Shown here: positions 8,686 to 17,309 of the stretch, piece by piece
Position numbering within the stretch: position 1 is the first letter of the stretch
Layout of the letters: each line of letters starts with the position of its first letter
Assembly: GCF_007858275.1 (NCBI RefSeq)
Contig: NZ_VFEV01000007.1
Location: 62,001-126,000, forward strand
DNA length: 64,000 nucleotides
Source of the DNA: Pseudomonas proteolytica
GTDB taxonomy: Bacteria; Pseudomonadota; Gammaproteobacteria; Pseudomonadales; Pseudomonadaceae
Direction of reading: 5' to 3'
Notes under the pieces: generated by a model
What the model saw: only the letters and a program-made list of their open reading frames with translations
Told to the model about the DNA's origin: nothing
Databases searched by the model: none
Position numbers and translations under genes: made by a program

Positions 8686-9156
8686 TTACTTGGCCATCAA
8701 CGAGGCGGCCTTCATCGCATCCTCGGCACTCAGGTTCTTCATCGCTTCGCTCAAGGACGCATAGGCGGAGGTCAGCGCGGCTTGCAGGCCGCCCAATGCC
8801 GCTTGCACGCCACCCAGTTTCGCCTGGGCCTGATCCGGGCTCAGGCGCTTGTCGGCCATGATCGACGACATCTCTGCCATCTTTTCTGCGATCTGCTGCT
8901 TCAACTGGCGAATCATCTTCAGCAGCTTCTGCACGTTCTCGTCCAGCCCGCTTTCTTCGATATCGTTGTTGGCCGCTTTCTCGGCGTTGGCGGCTTTGAG
9001 CGACGCACCGGAAAAGGTCACGCTTACGCCTTCGGCAGGCTTGGTTTCACCGAGCGCTGGCGTTTGGGCCTCAGTGCCAACAGCGCTGGCTTTTTTCGGC
9101 TCAAGCAAAGTCGGCACCATGGTGCGGGACGGGAGATTGCCGTCGATGGAAAGCAT
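8686..9156 (-). CDS. conserved hypothetical coiled-coil protein
   Basis: A 156-residue protein of unknown function. The ATG at 9156 is preferred over the upstream TTG at 9171 because GGAGG stands at the right distance. The first 70 residues are low-complexity and polar. Residues from about 75 on are strongly helical with heptad-like leucine and alanine spacing (LKKMIRQLKQQIAEKMAEM-like), then two GGxQAAL repeats (GGVQAALGGLQAALTSAY). No signal peptide or membrane segment is seen. It lies between hemN and anr, convergent with hemN (six bases apart) and divergent from anr; from memory, a hypothetical gene holds the same place in P. aeruginosa. A link to oxygen regulation is only suggested by position. 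Confidence 0.8.
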   Translation of the reverse strand: MLSIDGNLPSRTMVPTLLEPKKASAVGTEAQTPALGETKPAEGVSVTFSGASLKAANAEKAANNDIEESGLDENVQKLLKMIRQLKQQIAEKMAEMSSIMADKRLSPDQAQAKLGGVQAALGGLQAALTSAYASLSEAMKNLSAEDAMKAASLMAK

Positions 9157-9310
9157 ATCGTGAGCCTCCAAGCTCTTGGTCGTTAGCAGTCCATCGGCCG
9201 CTGTGCAAAATTCTTTATACCCCTGCCGGTTTTTTGTACAGGCTGGCCTGATAGTCCCTCAGTGCGGTACCCTTACGTCTTATGTGTGTTTTCCCACAAG
9301 GATTTAAGAA

Positions 9311-10045
9311 ATGTCCGAGCCAGTTAAACTGCGCGCTCACAGCCAGGCTCACTGCAAGGATTGCAGCCTGGCGCCCCTCTGCTTGCCACTTTCACTGAAT
9401 CTGGAAGACATGGATGCGCTGGACGAAATCGTTAAACGTGGTCGCCCACTGAAGAAAGGCGAGTTTTTGTTTCGCCAGGGTGACCAGTTCGATTCCGTCT
9501 ATGCAGTACGCTCGGGCGCCTTGAAAACGTTCAGCTTGAGCGATAGCGGCGAAGAGCAGATCACCGGCTTCCACTTGCCCAGCGAACTGGTCGGGCTGTC
9601 GGGCATGGACACCGAGATCCACCCGGTGTCGGCCCAGGCCCTGGAAACCACGTCGGTGTGCGAGATTCCGTTCGAACGCCTGGATGAACTGGCCCTGCAA
9701 CTGCCACAGTTGCGCCGCCAGTTGATGCGCGTGATGAGCCGGGAAATCCGGGATGACCAGCAAATGATGCTGCTGCTGTCGAAAAAAACCGCCGACGAAC
9801 GGATTGCCACCTTCCTGGTCAACCTGTCGGCACGTTTCCGCGCCCGTGGTTTCTCGGCCAACCAGTTCCGCCTGAGCATGTCGCGCAACGAAATCGGCAA
9901 TTACCTGGGCCTGGCGGTGGAAACCGTCTCCCGGGTGTTCACCCGCTTCCAGCAAAACGAACTGATTGCCGCCGAGGGCAAGGAAGTTCATATCCTCGAC
10001 CCGATCCAGCTCTGCGCACTGGCCGGCGGCTCCCTCGACGGCTGA
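9311..10045 (+). CDS. anr: anaerobic transcriptional regulator Anr (FNR homologue)
   Basis: The global oxygen-sensing activator of pseudomonads, 244 residues. Four cysteines that can bind the oxygen-labile 4Fe-4S cluster are present: C15, C18 and C24 in [10 protein letters not shown] and C117 in TSVCEIPF. The cyclic-nucleotide-binding-like beta roll spans about 30-150, a long dimer helix follows, and the Crp-type helix-turn-helix ([23 protein letters not shown]) lies near 195-217. The E-x2-S-R recognition residues match FNR, which fits the TTGAT-N4-ATCAA sites seen at hemN and probably aer and ccoG. It is monocistronic, with an AAGGA site before the ATG. Confidence 0.97.
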   Translation: MSEPVKLRAHSQAHCKDCSLAPLCLPLSLNLEDMDALDEIVKRGRPLKKGEFLFRQGDQFDSVYAVRSGALKTFSLSDSGEEQITGFHLPSELVGLSGMDTEIHPVSAQALETTSVCEIPFERLDELALQLPQLRRQLMRVMSREIRDDQQMMLLLSKKTADERIATFLVNLSARFRARGFSANQFRLSMSRNEIGNYLGLAVETVSRVFTRFQQNELIAAEGKEVHILDPIQLCALAGGSLDG

Positions 10046-10135
10046 CCGCCGCACGCGGGATGCGACACTTGCGGCCAAGCCAACCGGCCAGGCCGCAGGT
10101 ATACTGGTGAGTCTTTGCCCCCAGGACTCCCGACG

Positions 10136-10684
10136 ATGGCTTTCGACTCCTTCGACATCAAATCCCTGATCCGCCCCGTCATCGACTTCCCCAAGCCTGG
10201 GGTGATCTTTCGCGATATCACGCCGCTGTTCCAGTCGCCCAAGGCCATGCGCCTGGTGGCCGACACCTTTATCCACCGTTATGTAGAAGCCGAGTTCAGC
10301 CATATCGGCGCGATGGATGCCCGGGGCTTTTTGATCGGTTCGGTGATTGCCTATCAACTGAACAAACCACTGATCCTGTTCCGCAAGCAGGGCAAGCTGC
10401 CAGCGGACGTGCTGTCCGAGGGCTATCAGACCGAATACGGTGAAGCCTTCCTCGAAGTGCACGCCGACAGCCTGTGTGAAGGGGATTCGGTGCTGATGTT
10501 CGATGACCTGATCGCCACAGGTGGCACTTTGATTGCTGCGGCTAATCTGGCGCGACGCATGGGGGCGCGGATTTTCGAGGCGGCGGCGATTATTGATCTG
10601 CCGGAGTTGGGGGGTTCGCAGCGGTTGGAGGATATGGGAATTCCAACGTTCTGCTTGACCCAGTTTGGGCTGACTGAGCGCTGA
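10136..10684 (+). CDS. apt: adenine phosphoribosyltransferase
   Basis: Purine salvage enzyme that makes AMP from adenine and PRPP. Its 182 residues are the normal length. The start [23 protein letters not shown] was chosen because the upstream in-frame codon gives a non-homologous extension. Diagnostic motifs are FRDITPL (about 25), the adenine-contacting [11 protein letters not shown] and the PRPP-binding [17 protein letters not shown] (about 119-135). The last third uses more G/T at third positions than the first part, but the motifs run through unbroken. It stands alone between anr and a REP element. Confidence 0.96.
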   Translation: MAFDSFDIKSLIRPVIDFPKPGVIFRDITPLFQSPKAMRLVADTFIHRYVEAEFSHIGAMDARGFLIGSVIAYQLNKPLILFRKQGKLPADVLSEGYQTEYGEAFLEVHADSLCEGDSVLMFDDLIATGGTLIAAANLARRMGARIFEAAAIIDLPELGGSQRLEDMGIPTFCLTQFGLTER

Positions 10685-10700
10685 TTTGCTGTGTCTGGGC

Positions 10701-10773
10701 GGGCCTCATCGCGGGCAAGCCCGCTCCCACATTGGACCGAGTTCCAACTTTGGAATGCCCGCGATGAGGCCCC
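10701..10773. repeat. REP-type inverted pair after apt
   Basis: Outer arms GGCCTCATCGCGGGCA and its inverse flank a degenerate second copy. It separates apt from the convergent acyl-CoA dehydrogenase gene and may serve as a bidirectional transcription end or mRNA-stabilising hairpin. Confidence 0.8.
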
Positions 10774-10788
10774 TGAGAACCCTATCAA

Positions 10789-11937
10789 TCACAACCCCAT
10801 CTGCTTACTGATGATCTCGTTCATCACCTCCCGAGTGCCGCCACCAATCGACAAAATCCGATTGTCCCGGTACAGCCGCTCCACCAGGCTGCCGCGCATA
10901 TAACCCAGCCCGCCAAGAATCTGCACCGCGTCATACGTCACCCGGTCAGCCGTGTCGGTGGCAAGATTCTTGGCCATGGAAATCTCCTTGATCACACTCT
11001 TGCCCGCGGCCATCTTCGCCGCCTGGCGGTAAGTGAACTCCCGGGAAACCTCGACCGCCGTGGCCATCTCCGCCAGGCGGTGCTTGAGCACCTGGAACTT
11101 GCCGATCGGTTTGCCAAAGGCCTCCCGCTGCCCAGCCCACTTCAAGCTCTCTTCCAGCGCCATCTGCGCCGTCATGTTGGCCATCAACGCCAGGGCCAGG
11201 CGTTCGCTCTGGAAATTGCCCATGATGCAGGCAAAGCCCATGTTCTCGCTGCCGATCAGGTTGCCTACCGGCACTTGGCAATCGTCGAAGAACAATTCGG
11301 CAGTATCCGACGCCCACCAGCCCATTTTCTTCAACGGTTGGCCGACGGTGAAGCCTGGCGTGCCCTTCTCGATCAGCAACAGGCTGATGCCGCCAAAGCC
11401 CGGCCCGCCAGTACGTACAGCCACGGTGTAGTAGTCGGCGCGCACGCCGCTGGTAATAAAGGTTTTGCTGCCACTGACCCGATAACAGTCGCCCTCACGC
11501 ACGGCTCGGGTTTGCAGGCCGGCCACGTCAGAACCCCCCCCCGGCTCAGTGACGGCCAAGGCCATGATCTTCTCGCCAGACAAGACCTGGGGAGCCACGC
11601 GCGCGCGGATCTCGGGACGGGCCCATTTGACGATGGGCGGCAGGCCGATATCCAGCGAGCCCAGCCCCGCCACCACGCCTGCAGAACCACAACGCATCAA
11701 CTCTTCGCTGGCGGCGACCTTGGCGAACAGGTCGCCCTCGTGGCTACCGCCCAGGGCTTCGGCGTAACCGATGCCCAGAATCCCCGCCGCACCGGCCTTG
11801 AGGTACAAGTCGCGCGGGAAGTGCTCGGCCTCCTCCCATTGCTCGATGCCCGGCAGAATCTCGCGCTCGACAAAACGGCGCACGCTGTCGCGGACCAATT
11901 GGTGGCTGGGATCGAAGTATTCCTGATAGGCAGGCAT
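10789..11937 (-). CDS. acyl-CoA dehydrogenase
   Basis: A flavoprotein of 382 residues that oxidises an acyl-CoA to the 2-enoyl-CoA and passes electrons to ETF. ACAD motifs are present: AVTEPGGGSDVAGLQT (about 126-142, FAD contact), GSKTFITSG (about 157), QSERLALALMAN, and the C-terminal VQILGGLGYMRGSLVERLYRDNRILSIGGGTREVMNE. The usual catalytic glutamate region ends with GGTREVM. The ATG at 11937 is preferred to the TTG at 11943 because GGAG lies seven bases upstream. Substrate chain length cannot be deduced. The gene lies between REP elements and is not in an obvious fatty-acid operon. Confidence 0.93.
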   Translation of the reverse strand: MPAYQEYFDPSHQLVRDSVRRFVEREILPGIEQWEEAEHFPRDLYLKAGAAGILGIGYAEALGGSHEGDLFAKVAASEELMRCGSAGVVAGLGSLDIGLPPIVKWARPEIRARVAPQVLSGEKIMALAVTEPGGGSDVAGLQTRAVREGDCYRVSGSKTFITSGVRADYYTVAVRTGGPGFGGISLLLIEKGTPGFTVGQPLKKMGWWASDTAELFFDDCQVPVGNLIGSENMGFACIMGNFQSERLALALMANMTAQMALEESLKWAGQREAFGKPIGKFQVLKHRLAEMATAVEVSREFTYRQAAKMAAGKSVIKEISMAKNLATDTADRVTYDAVQILGGLGYMRGSLVERLYRDNRILSIGGGTREVMNEIISKQMGL

Positions 11938-12020
11938 CGGCAAGCTCCACGGAGAGGTGGAGCGAACTTACCAAGCGCTTGCTTGGTTATCAAGCCAAAC
12001 GGAAATTTCGACCACAGCAA

Positions 12021-12126
12021 AAATCCCCTGTGGGAGCGGGCTTGCTCGCGAAAGCGGGGCATCAGTCGCTAAATGTATTGACTGATCGACCGCTTTCGCG
12101 AGCAAGCCCGCTCCCACAGGGGATTT
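12021..12126. repeat. long perfect REP inverted repeat
   Basis: Bases 12021-12056 and 12091-12126 are exact inverted copies, 36 bases each, with REP cores (GGGAGCGGGCTTGCTCGCG). The spacer holds a further small inverted pair, ATCAGTC/GACTGAT. It lies between the acyl-CoA dehydrogenase start and the recR stop. Confidence 0.95.
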
Positions 12127-12136
12127 GTGGTGGGTG

Positions 12137-12739
12137 TTAGAGGGCGATAGGTTTGCGACCGGCAAACGAGTGCGCCAGGGTGCCGCCGTCCACCAACTCC
12201 AGCTCGCCACCCAGCGGAACGCCGTGGGCGATGCGCGAAGTGATCAAGCCTTTGTTGGTCAGCAGTTGCGCGATGTAATGCGCAGTGGCTTCGCCTTCCA
12301 CCGTTGGGTTGGTAGCCAGGATCACTTCGGTGAAGGTGCCCTGCTCTTCAATGCGCGCCACCAGTTGCGGGATGCCAATCGCCTCCGGCCCCAGGCCGTC
12401 GAGGGGCGAAAGGTGGCCCTTGAGCACAAAGTAGCGCCCGCGATAGCCGGTCTGTTCCACGGCGTACACGTCCATCGGGCCTTCGACCACACACAGCAGC
12501 GTGTCATCACGACGAGGATCGGCGCATTGCGGGCACAGTTCTTCTTCGGTCAGGGTGCGGCACTGGCGGCAATGGCCCACGCCTTCCATGGCCTGGCTCA
12601 AGGCCTGGGCCAGCCGCGAGCCACCGCTGCGGTCACGCTCCAGCAGTTGCAGCGCCATGCGCTGGGCGGTTTTCTGGCCCACGCCCGGCAAGGTGCGCAG
12701 GGCGTCGATCAGTTGACGAATCAGGGGGCTGAAGCTCAT
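12137..12739 (-). CDS. recR: recombination mediator protein RecR
   Basis: A 200-residue DNA-binding protein of the RecFOR pathway that helps load RecA at gaps. It has the N-terminal helix-hairpin-helix ([20 protein letters not shown], about 12-31), a four-cysteine zinc finger ([16 protein letters not shown], about 57-72) and a Toprim domain with [11 protein letters not shown] and [19 protein letters not shown]. The ATG at 12739 gives the family start [14 protein letters not shown]. The usual order dnaX-ybaB-recR is kept, but an oxidoreductase gene is inserted between ybaB and recR. Confidence 0.97.
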   Translation of the reverse strand: MSFSPLIRQLIDALRTLPGVGQKTAQRMALQLLERDRSGGSRLAQALSQAMEGVGHCRQCRTLTEEELCPQCADPRRDDTLLCVVEGPMDVYAVEQTGYRGRYFVLKGHLSPLDGLGPEAIGIPQLVARIEEQGTFTEVILATNPTVEGEATAHYIAQLLTNKGLITSRIAHGVPLGGELELVDGGTLAHSFAGRKPIAL

Positions 12740-12797
12740 GGGGCAAAAGTCCGACAAAACAACGAGACGCGGTTTATACCCGCGCCTCGGATAAGCG

Positions 12798-13823
12798 TCA
12801 AATACGCACGACCAACTTGCCGAAGTTACGTCCTTCCAACAGCCCGATAAATGCCTCGGGTGCCTGCTCCAGGCCATCGACCACGTCTTCGCGGAACTTG
12901 ACCTTGCCGTCACGCACCCAGGGCGCCATGGCGCTGATAAATTCCGGATGGCGGTCGCCATAGTCGTCGAACACGATAAAGCCCTGGATGCGCACGCGCT
13001 TGGTCAGCAAGGTCCGTTGCAACGCCGGCAGCCGATCGGGCCCGGTGGGGGCTTCGTGGGCGTTGTAACCGGCAATCAGGCCGCACAGCGGGATCCGCGC
13101 CTTGGGGTTGAGCAAAGGCAGTACGGCGTCGAATACCTTGCCGCCGACGTTCTCGTAATAGATGTCCACCCCGTTGAAACAGGCCTGGCCCAGCTCATCG
13201 GCGAAATCTGCGCTCTTGTGATCGATGCAAGCGTCAAAACCCAGCTCCTCCACCACATAGCGGCACTTGTCGGCGCCGCCCGCGATGCCCACCACGCGCA
13301 GCCCCTTGAGCTTGGCCACCTGGCCGACCACAGAACCCACCGCGCCCGAGGCTGCCGCCACCACCAGGGTTTCCCCGGCCTTCGGTTGGCCGATATCCAT
13401 CAGGCCCATATAGGCCGTCATACCAGGCATGCCCAGTACGCCAAGGGCCATGGACGGGCTTGGCAGCCCCTTGGGCACGGGGATCAGGTTGCGGCCGTCA
13501 CTGATGCTGTGACTTTGCCAACCCGTGGCGCCGACCACCAGGTCGCCCACCTCGAACTTGGGGTTGCGCGACTGTTCGATGCGACTGACAGCACCGCCGG
13601 TCATTACCTCGCCGATTTCTACCGGTGCGGCGTAGGACGGTGCGTCGCTCATACGCCCACGCATGTAGGGGTCAAGGGACAGGAACAGGGTCTTGAGCAG
13701 GACCTGGCCGTCTGCCAGGTCAGGCAGCGCCACGCGCTCCAGGCGGAAGTTCTCTGGCACGGGTGCACCCTGCGGGCGGGATACCAGGACGATGCGCTGG
13801 TTAAGGGTCATGGCTTGAGTCAT
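12798..13823 (-). CDS. NADP-dependent zinc-free oxidoreductase (CurA/leukotriene B4 dehydrogenase-like MDR family)
   Basis: A 341-residue medium-chain reductase without the zinc ligands of alcohol dehydrogenases. The N-terminus [22 protein letters not shown] and [12 protein letters not shown] are typical of the prostaglandin reductase/CurA group. The NADP-binding Rossmann loop is [19 protein letters not shown] (about 157-175), followed by GADKC. Such enzymes reduce activated double bonds (2-alkenals, enones) with NADPH. The natural substrate is unknown. The start at 13823 follows AAGGAG. It interrupts the ybaB-recR pair and shares their strand, so it may be cotranscribed with recR 58 bases downstream. 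Confidence 0.9.
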   Translation of the reverse strand: MTQAMTLNQRIVLVSRPQGAPVPENFRLERVALPDLADGQVLLKTLFLSLDPYMRGRMSDAPSYAAPVEIGEVMTGGAVSRIEQSRNPKFEVGDLVVGATGWQSHSISDGRNLIPVPKGLPSPSMALGVLGMPGMTAYMGLMDIGQPKAGETLVVAAASGAVGSVVGQVAKLKGLRVVGIAGGADKCRYVVEELGFDACIDHKSADFADELGQACFNGVDIYYENVGGKVFDAVLPLLNPKARIPLCGLIAGYNAHEAPTGPDRLPALQRTLLTKRVRIQGFIVFDDYGDRHPEFISAMAPWVRDGKVKFREDVVDGLEQAPEAFIGLLEGRNFGKLVVRI

Positions 13824-13912
13824 CAGCAAGGCTCCTTTTATCGGTGATTGAATTCAGCGGTATAGGGTGCAGACAGCTGTTGCAATACTGACGTTCGATT
13901 TTGACCGACACA

Positions 13913-13949
13913 AACAAAAATGCCAGGCACGAGGCCTGGCATTTTTTGT
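13913..13949. terminator. terminator after ybaB
   Basis: A GC-rich stem (TGCCAGGC pairing with GCCTGGCA) flanked by an A-run on the left and a T-run on the right, so it can stop transcription from either side. On the minus strand it follows ybaB after 14 bases and closes the dnaX-ybaB unit. Confidence 0.85.
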
Positions 13950-13962
13950 TGCATGTCACCGA

Positions 13963-14301
13963 TCAGAACGGCAGCTTCATGCCCGGCGGCAGTTGCATGC
14001 CCGCGGTCACACCGGACATTTTGTCCTGGCTGTTGGCTTCGATCTTACGCACGGCGTCGTTGACGGCCGCGGCGAACAGGGCCTCGAGCATTTCCAGGTC
14101 GTCTTCGCCAACGCCCGGCAATACGCTTGGGTCGATGCTCACGCGCTTGATGTCGTGACGACCGGTCATCACCACGCTGACCATATCGCCACCGGCTTTA
14201 CCGGTGACTTCGGCGTTGGCCAGTTCTTCCTGCATCTTGGCCATTTTTTCCTGCATTTGCTGCGCCTGCTTCATCAGGCCGGCCATGCCACCTTTCATCA
14301 T
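13963..14301 (-). CDS. nucleoid-associated protein, YbaB/EbfC family
   Basis: A 112-residue protein with the family start [28 protein letters not shown], a methionine- and glutamine-rich helix, then a central beta sheet ([27 protein letters not shown]) and a C-terminal helix. YbaB/EbfC dimers bind DNA and are placed between dnaX and recR in most bacteria, suggesting a link to replication or repair. It follows dnaX by 66 bases on the same strand. The start could be either of two adjacent ATG codons at 14301 and 14298. Confidence 0.95.
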   Translation of the reverse strand: MMKGGMAGLMKQAQQMQEKMAKMQEELANAEVTGKAGGDMVSVVMTGRHDIKRVSIDPSVLPGVGEDDLEMLEALFAAAVNDAVRKIEANSQDKMSGVTAGMQLPPGMKLPF

Positions 14302-14367
14302 GGGAATCACCTCAAAAGTACGTGGATCAATACGGCGCCGTGCCTCGGGGCACGACGCCTTCAATTA

Positions 14368-16407
14368 TCAGCCCGCTGCGGCCTGGGCTTCGACGGGCTC
14401 AATAGTATCGTGTCGCACCACCGCGCCAAACTGCTCCATCATCTGTTGGATGAGCGGATCGGCCTGGATCGACTCCTCGGCCTCGAGCTGGCGGTTGAGC
14501 CGGCGACGGGTGGCGGCCTGGGCCGGGGTTTCCTGCTCGGGCTTGATCAGCTCGATGGTCACCGTCAGGGTGCGTTCGTGGAACTGGTTCAGGGCATCGT
14601 TGAGCCGGCGCTGCTGGGTCGCGTTGAACAGGGCACTGTGGGCCGGGTCCAGGTGCAACAGCCAGTGATCGCCATCGACGGCGATCAGCGTGCAGTTGGC
14701 GGCGATGCTCCCGGTCATCCCGGAGATCGGCAATTTCGGGAACAGCTCCAACCATTGCAGGGCCAGGCCGGTGGCCGGCATGGCGGCAGGTTCCGCCTCG
14801 GGCTCGGGCGCAGGCTCGGCGGTGTGCTCGCTGGCCAGGTCGTCCAGGTAGCTGTAGGCCGAATCCACGTCCGGCTCGATGTAGTCTTCATCCAGCGGCG
14901 GTTCGTCATCCAGGTCGATGCCCGGGGTGGCGGCGTCCACGTCGGCAATGGTTGGCTCGGGTACCGGTGCCGAGACCCACTCCGGCGCGTCCGGCACCAC
15001 GCTGTCGGGGGTTGGCGTGGGCATCGGCGTCAGTTCGGGCTGCTCGGCGATGGTTTCCAGGACAGGCTCTTCGGCAGGTGCCTGCTCGAGCACGGTCTCT
15101 ACCGGCTCATTCCAGGGCAGGTCGACCACCGGCGCGGGCGCAGGCTCGGCAGCCGGCGCCGGCGCCACTACAGGCACCACAGGCTCGACCGCGACCGGGG
15201 CTGGGGCGACTGCCACAGGTTCTGGCGCGACGACCGCCGCGCCAGCCACTGATTTGGCGGAATCAACTGTGGCCTGGCTGATCCCCACTGGCTTTAGCGG
15301 CTGTCTCGGCGCGTCGGCGGTGTCTGCGGGGCGAAACGCCAACATGCGCAGCATGACCATTTCAAACCCGCCGCGCGGATCGGGTGCCAACGGCAGGTCA
15401 CGGCGCCCGATCAGGCCCATCTGGTAGTAGAACTGCACATCTTCGGCTGGCAATGCCTGAGCCAGGGCCAGCACGCGGTCGCGGTCACCGTGGCCGTTAT
15501 CGACCCCTTCAGGCAGCGCCTGGGCAATCGCGACGCGGTGCAGCACATTGAGAATTTCCGAAAGCACGCCATTCCAGTCCGGGCCCTGCTCCGACAGATG
15601 GCGCACCGCTTCAAGCAACGCCTTGGCGTCGCCTTCGATCAGCGCATGCAGCACGTCAAACACTTGCCCGTGATCAAGGGTGCCGAGCATGGCGCGCACG
15701 TCGGCGGCCATTACCTTGCCTTCACCGAAGGCAATGGCCTGGTCGGTCAGGCTCATGGCGTCACGCATCGAGCCATCGGCGGCGCGGCCCAGCAGCCACA
15801 GCGCGTCGTCTTCGAACGGCACGTTCTCCACACCGAGCACGTGGGTCAAATGCTCGACCACACGCTCGGGGGTCATGTTCTTGAGAGAGAACTGCAGGCA
15901 CCGCGACAAGATCGTTGCAGGAAGTTTCTGCGGGTCGGTGGTGGCCAGGATGAACTTAACGTAGGGCGGCGGCTCCTCCAGGGTCTTCAACAGGGCGTTG
16001 AAGGAATGGCTGGAGAGCATGTGCACTTCGTCGATCAGGTAGACCTTGAAGCGCCCGCGGCTGGGGGCGTACTGCACGTTGTCCAGCAGTTCGCGGGTGT
16101 CCTCGACCTTGGTGCGGCTTGCGGCGTCGATCTCGATCAGGTCGACAAAGCGCCCTTCGTCAATCTCCCGGCATACCGAGCAGGTACCGCAGGGGGTCGA
16201 AGTGATGCCCGTTTCACAGTTCAGGCATTTGGCAATGATCCGCGCAATGGTGGTCTTGCCCACCCCGCGCGTGCCGGTGAACAGGTAGGCGTGGTGCAGC
16301 CGTTGGCTGTCCAAGGCATTGATCAGAGCCTTGAGCACATGGGTCTGGCCGACCATTTCGCGGAACGAGCGCGGACGCCATTTACGTGCAAGAACCTGAT
16401 AACTCAT
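14368..16407 (-). CDS. dnaX: DNA polymerase III subunit gamma/tau
   Basis: The clamp-loader ATPase of the replicative polymerase, 679 residues. Walker A GTRGVGKTTIAR lies near 43-54, a four-cysteine zinc module (CLNCETGITSTPCGTCSVC) near 64-82 and Walker B/DExx DEVHMLS near 126; the SRC arginine finger follows. Residues about 380-540 are a long proline/alanine/glutamate-rich linker, and the last 130 residues are the tau domain that binds the polymerase and helicase. The start at 16407 gives the family N-terminus MSYQVLARKWRPRSF. No A-rich slippery heptamer of the E. coli type was seen in the frame, so a short gamma form by frameshift is not supported here. Confidence 0.97.
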   Translation of the reverse strand: MSYQVLARKWRPRSFREMVGQTHVLKALINALDSQRLHHAYLFTGTRGVGKTTIARIIAKCLNCETGITSTPCGTCSVCREIDEGRFVDLIEIDAASRTKVEDTRELLDNVQYAPSRGRFKVYLIDEVHMLSSHSFNALLKTLEEPPPYVKFILATTDPQKLPATILSRCLQFSLKNMTPERVVEHLTHVLGVENVPFEDDALWLLGRAADGSMRDAMSLTDQAIAFGEGKVMAADVRAMLGTLDHGQVFDVLHALIEGDAKALLEAVRHLSEQGPDWNGVLSEILNVLHRVAIAQALPEGVDNGHGDRDRVLALAQALPAEDVQFYYQMGLIGRRDLPLAPDPRGGFEMVMLRMLAFRPADTADAPRQPLKPVGISQATVDSAKSVAGAAVVAPEPVAVAPAPVAVEPVVPVVAPAPAAEPAPAPVVDLPWNEPVETVLEQAPAEEPVLETIAEQPELTPMPTPTPDSVVPDAPEWVSAPVPEPTIADVDAATPGIDLDDEPPLDEDYIEPDVDSAYSYLDDLASEHTAEPAPEPEAEPAAMPATGLALQWLELFPKLPISGMTGSIAANCTLIAVDGDHWLLHLDPAHSALFNATQQRRLNDALNQFHERTLTVTIELIKPEQETPAQAATRRRLNRQLEAEESIQADPLIQQMMEQFGAVVRHDTIEPVEAQAAAG

Positions 16408-16541
16408 CGAAAACCGTCGCAACTGGGAAGCGGGAGCCGGTAATGCTAGCGGAGCAGGGGGGAAATTGCATCCGGCACGCTCGCCTAATCTGACTAAGCT
16501 GGTAGTGGCATGCCCTGCAAAGGGCTGATCCCGGAGAGTTT

Positions 16542-17309
16542 ATGCGCGTAGTCCTGGGCGCTTTATGGATGATCACCTCACTGAGCCTGGCGGCGCCCGC
16601 CCCGTTGCGCTTTGCCATTTCCGACAGTTGGGCCATGCCCATGGTGCAGATCGACGGGGGCCAGCCGACCCAAGGCATTTTGCATGACCTGATGTTGAGC
16701 CTGGCAAACCAGGTGGGCCACCCGGCCCAATTCCAGGTATTGGCCCGGGCCCGCATCGCCCCGGCCATGGAACGCGGCGAGGTCGATGTGCGCTGCTACG
16801 TCGCACAGGCGTGGCTCAACAACCTGTCTGGCGATTATGTCTGGAGCATTCCGTTATGGGTCCAGCGCAATGTGATGGTCAGCGCCCATGTCCCGCCGCT
16901 TTCGGTGAATGTGACGAAGCTGGCAACACAGAATATCGGCACAGTGCTCAACTACACCTACCCAACCCTTGAACCGCTGTTCGCCAAGGGCCAACTCAAG
17001 CGCGACGACGCCCGCAGCGAGGAGCAAGTGCTGCACAAGCTGGTGGCGGGCCGCTTCAAGTACGCGGTGACCAACGAATGGACCCTGGAGCGCTTTAATC
17101 AGCAGTTGCCGCCAGGCCGGGGGCTGCACGTGGTGGCGGTGGTCGAGGAGCAAAGCCTGGGTTGCTACGTGCGTAACGACCCGGCCCTGCCCGTGCAACG
17201 GATTTTGCGCACGCTGCTGCGCATGAAGATGTCAGGGGAAATTGACGAAATCATCAAGCTCTATACCGGCGACGGTGGACGTCAGCTTTCACCTGCGCCG
17301 GCGCCATAG
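16542..17309 (+). CDS. periplasmic substrate-binding protein, family 3-like
   Basis: A 255-residue exported protein. It has a cleavable signal peptide (about 1-18, ending SLAAP) and a two-lobed binding fold beginning PLRFAISDSWAMPMVQIDGG, with IGTVLNYTYPTLEPLF at the second lobe. It looks like the amino-acid/polar-ligand binding proteins (SBP_bac_3). No permease or ATPase is nearby, so it is an orphan that may feed a sensor rather than a transporter. Its last 28 bases overlap the 3' end of the convergent GGDEF-EAL gene. The ligand is unknown. Confidence 0.82.
   Translation: MRVVLGALWMITSLSLAAPAPLRFAISDSWAMPMVQIDGGQPTQGILHDLMLSLANQVGHPAQFQVLARARIAPAMERGEVDVRCYVAQAWLNNLSGDYVWSIPLWVQRNVMVSAHVPPLSVNVTKLATQNIGTVLNYTYPTLEPLFAKGQLKRDDARSEEQVLHKLVAGRFKYAVTNEWTLERFNQQLPPGRGLHVVAVVEEQSLGCYVRNDPALPVQRILRTLLRMKMSGEIDEIIKLYTGDGGRQLSPAPAP

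Noticed and set aside
14368..16407. A programmed frameshift giving the gamma form of DnaX
   Set aside because: No slippery A-rich heptamer followed by a hairpin was seen in the coding strand; only tau is supported.
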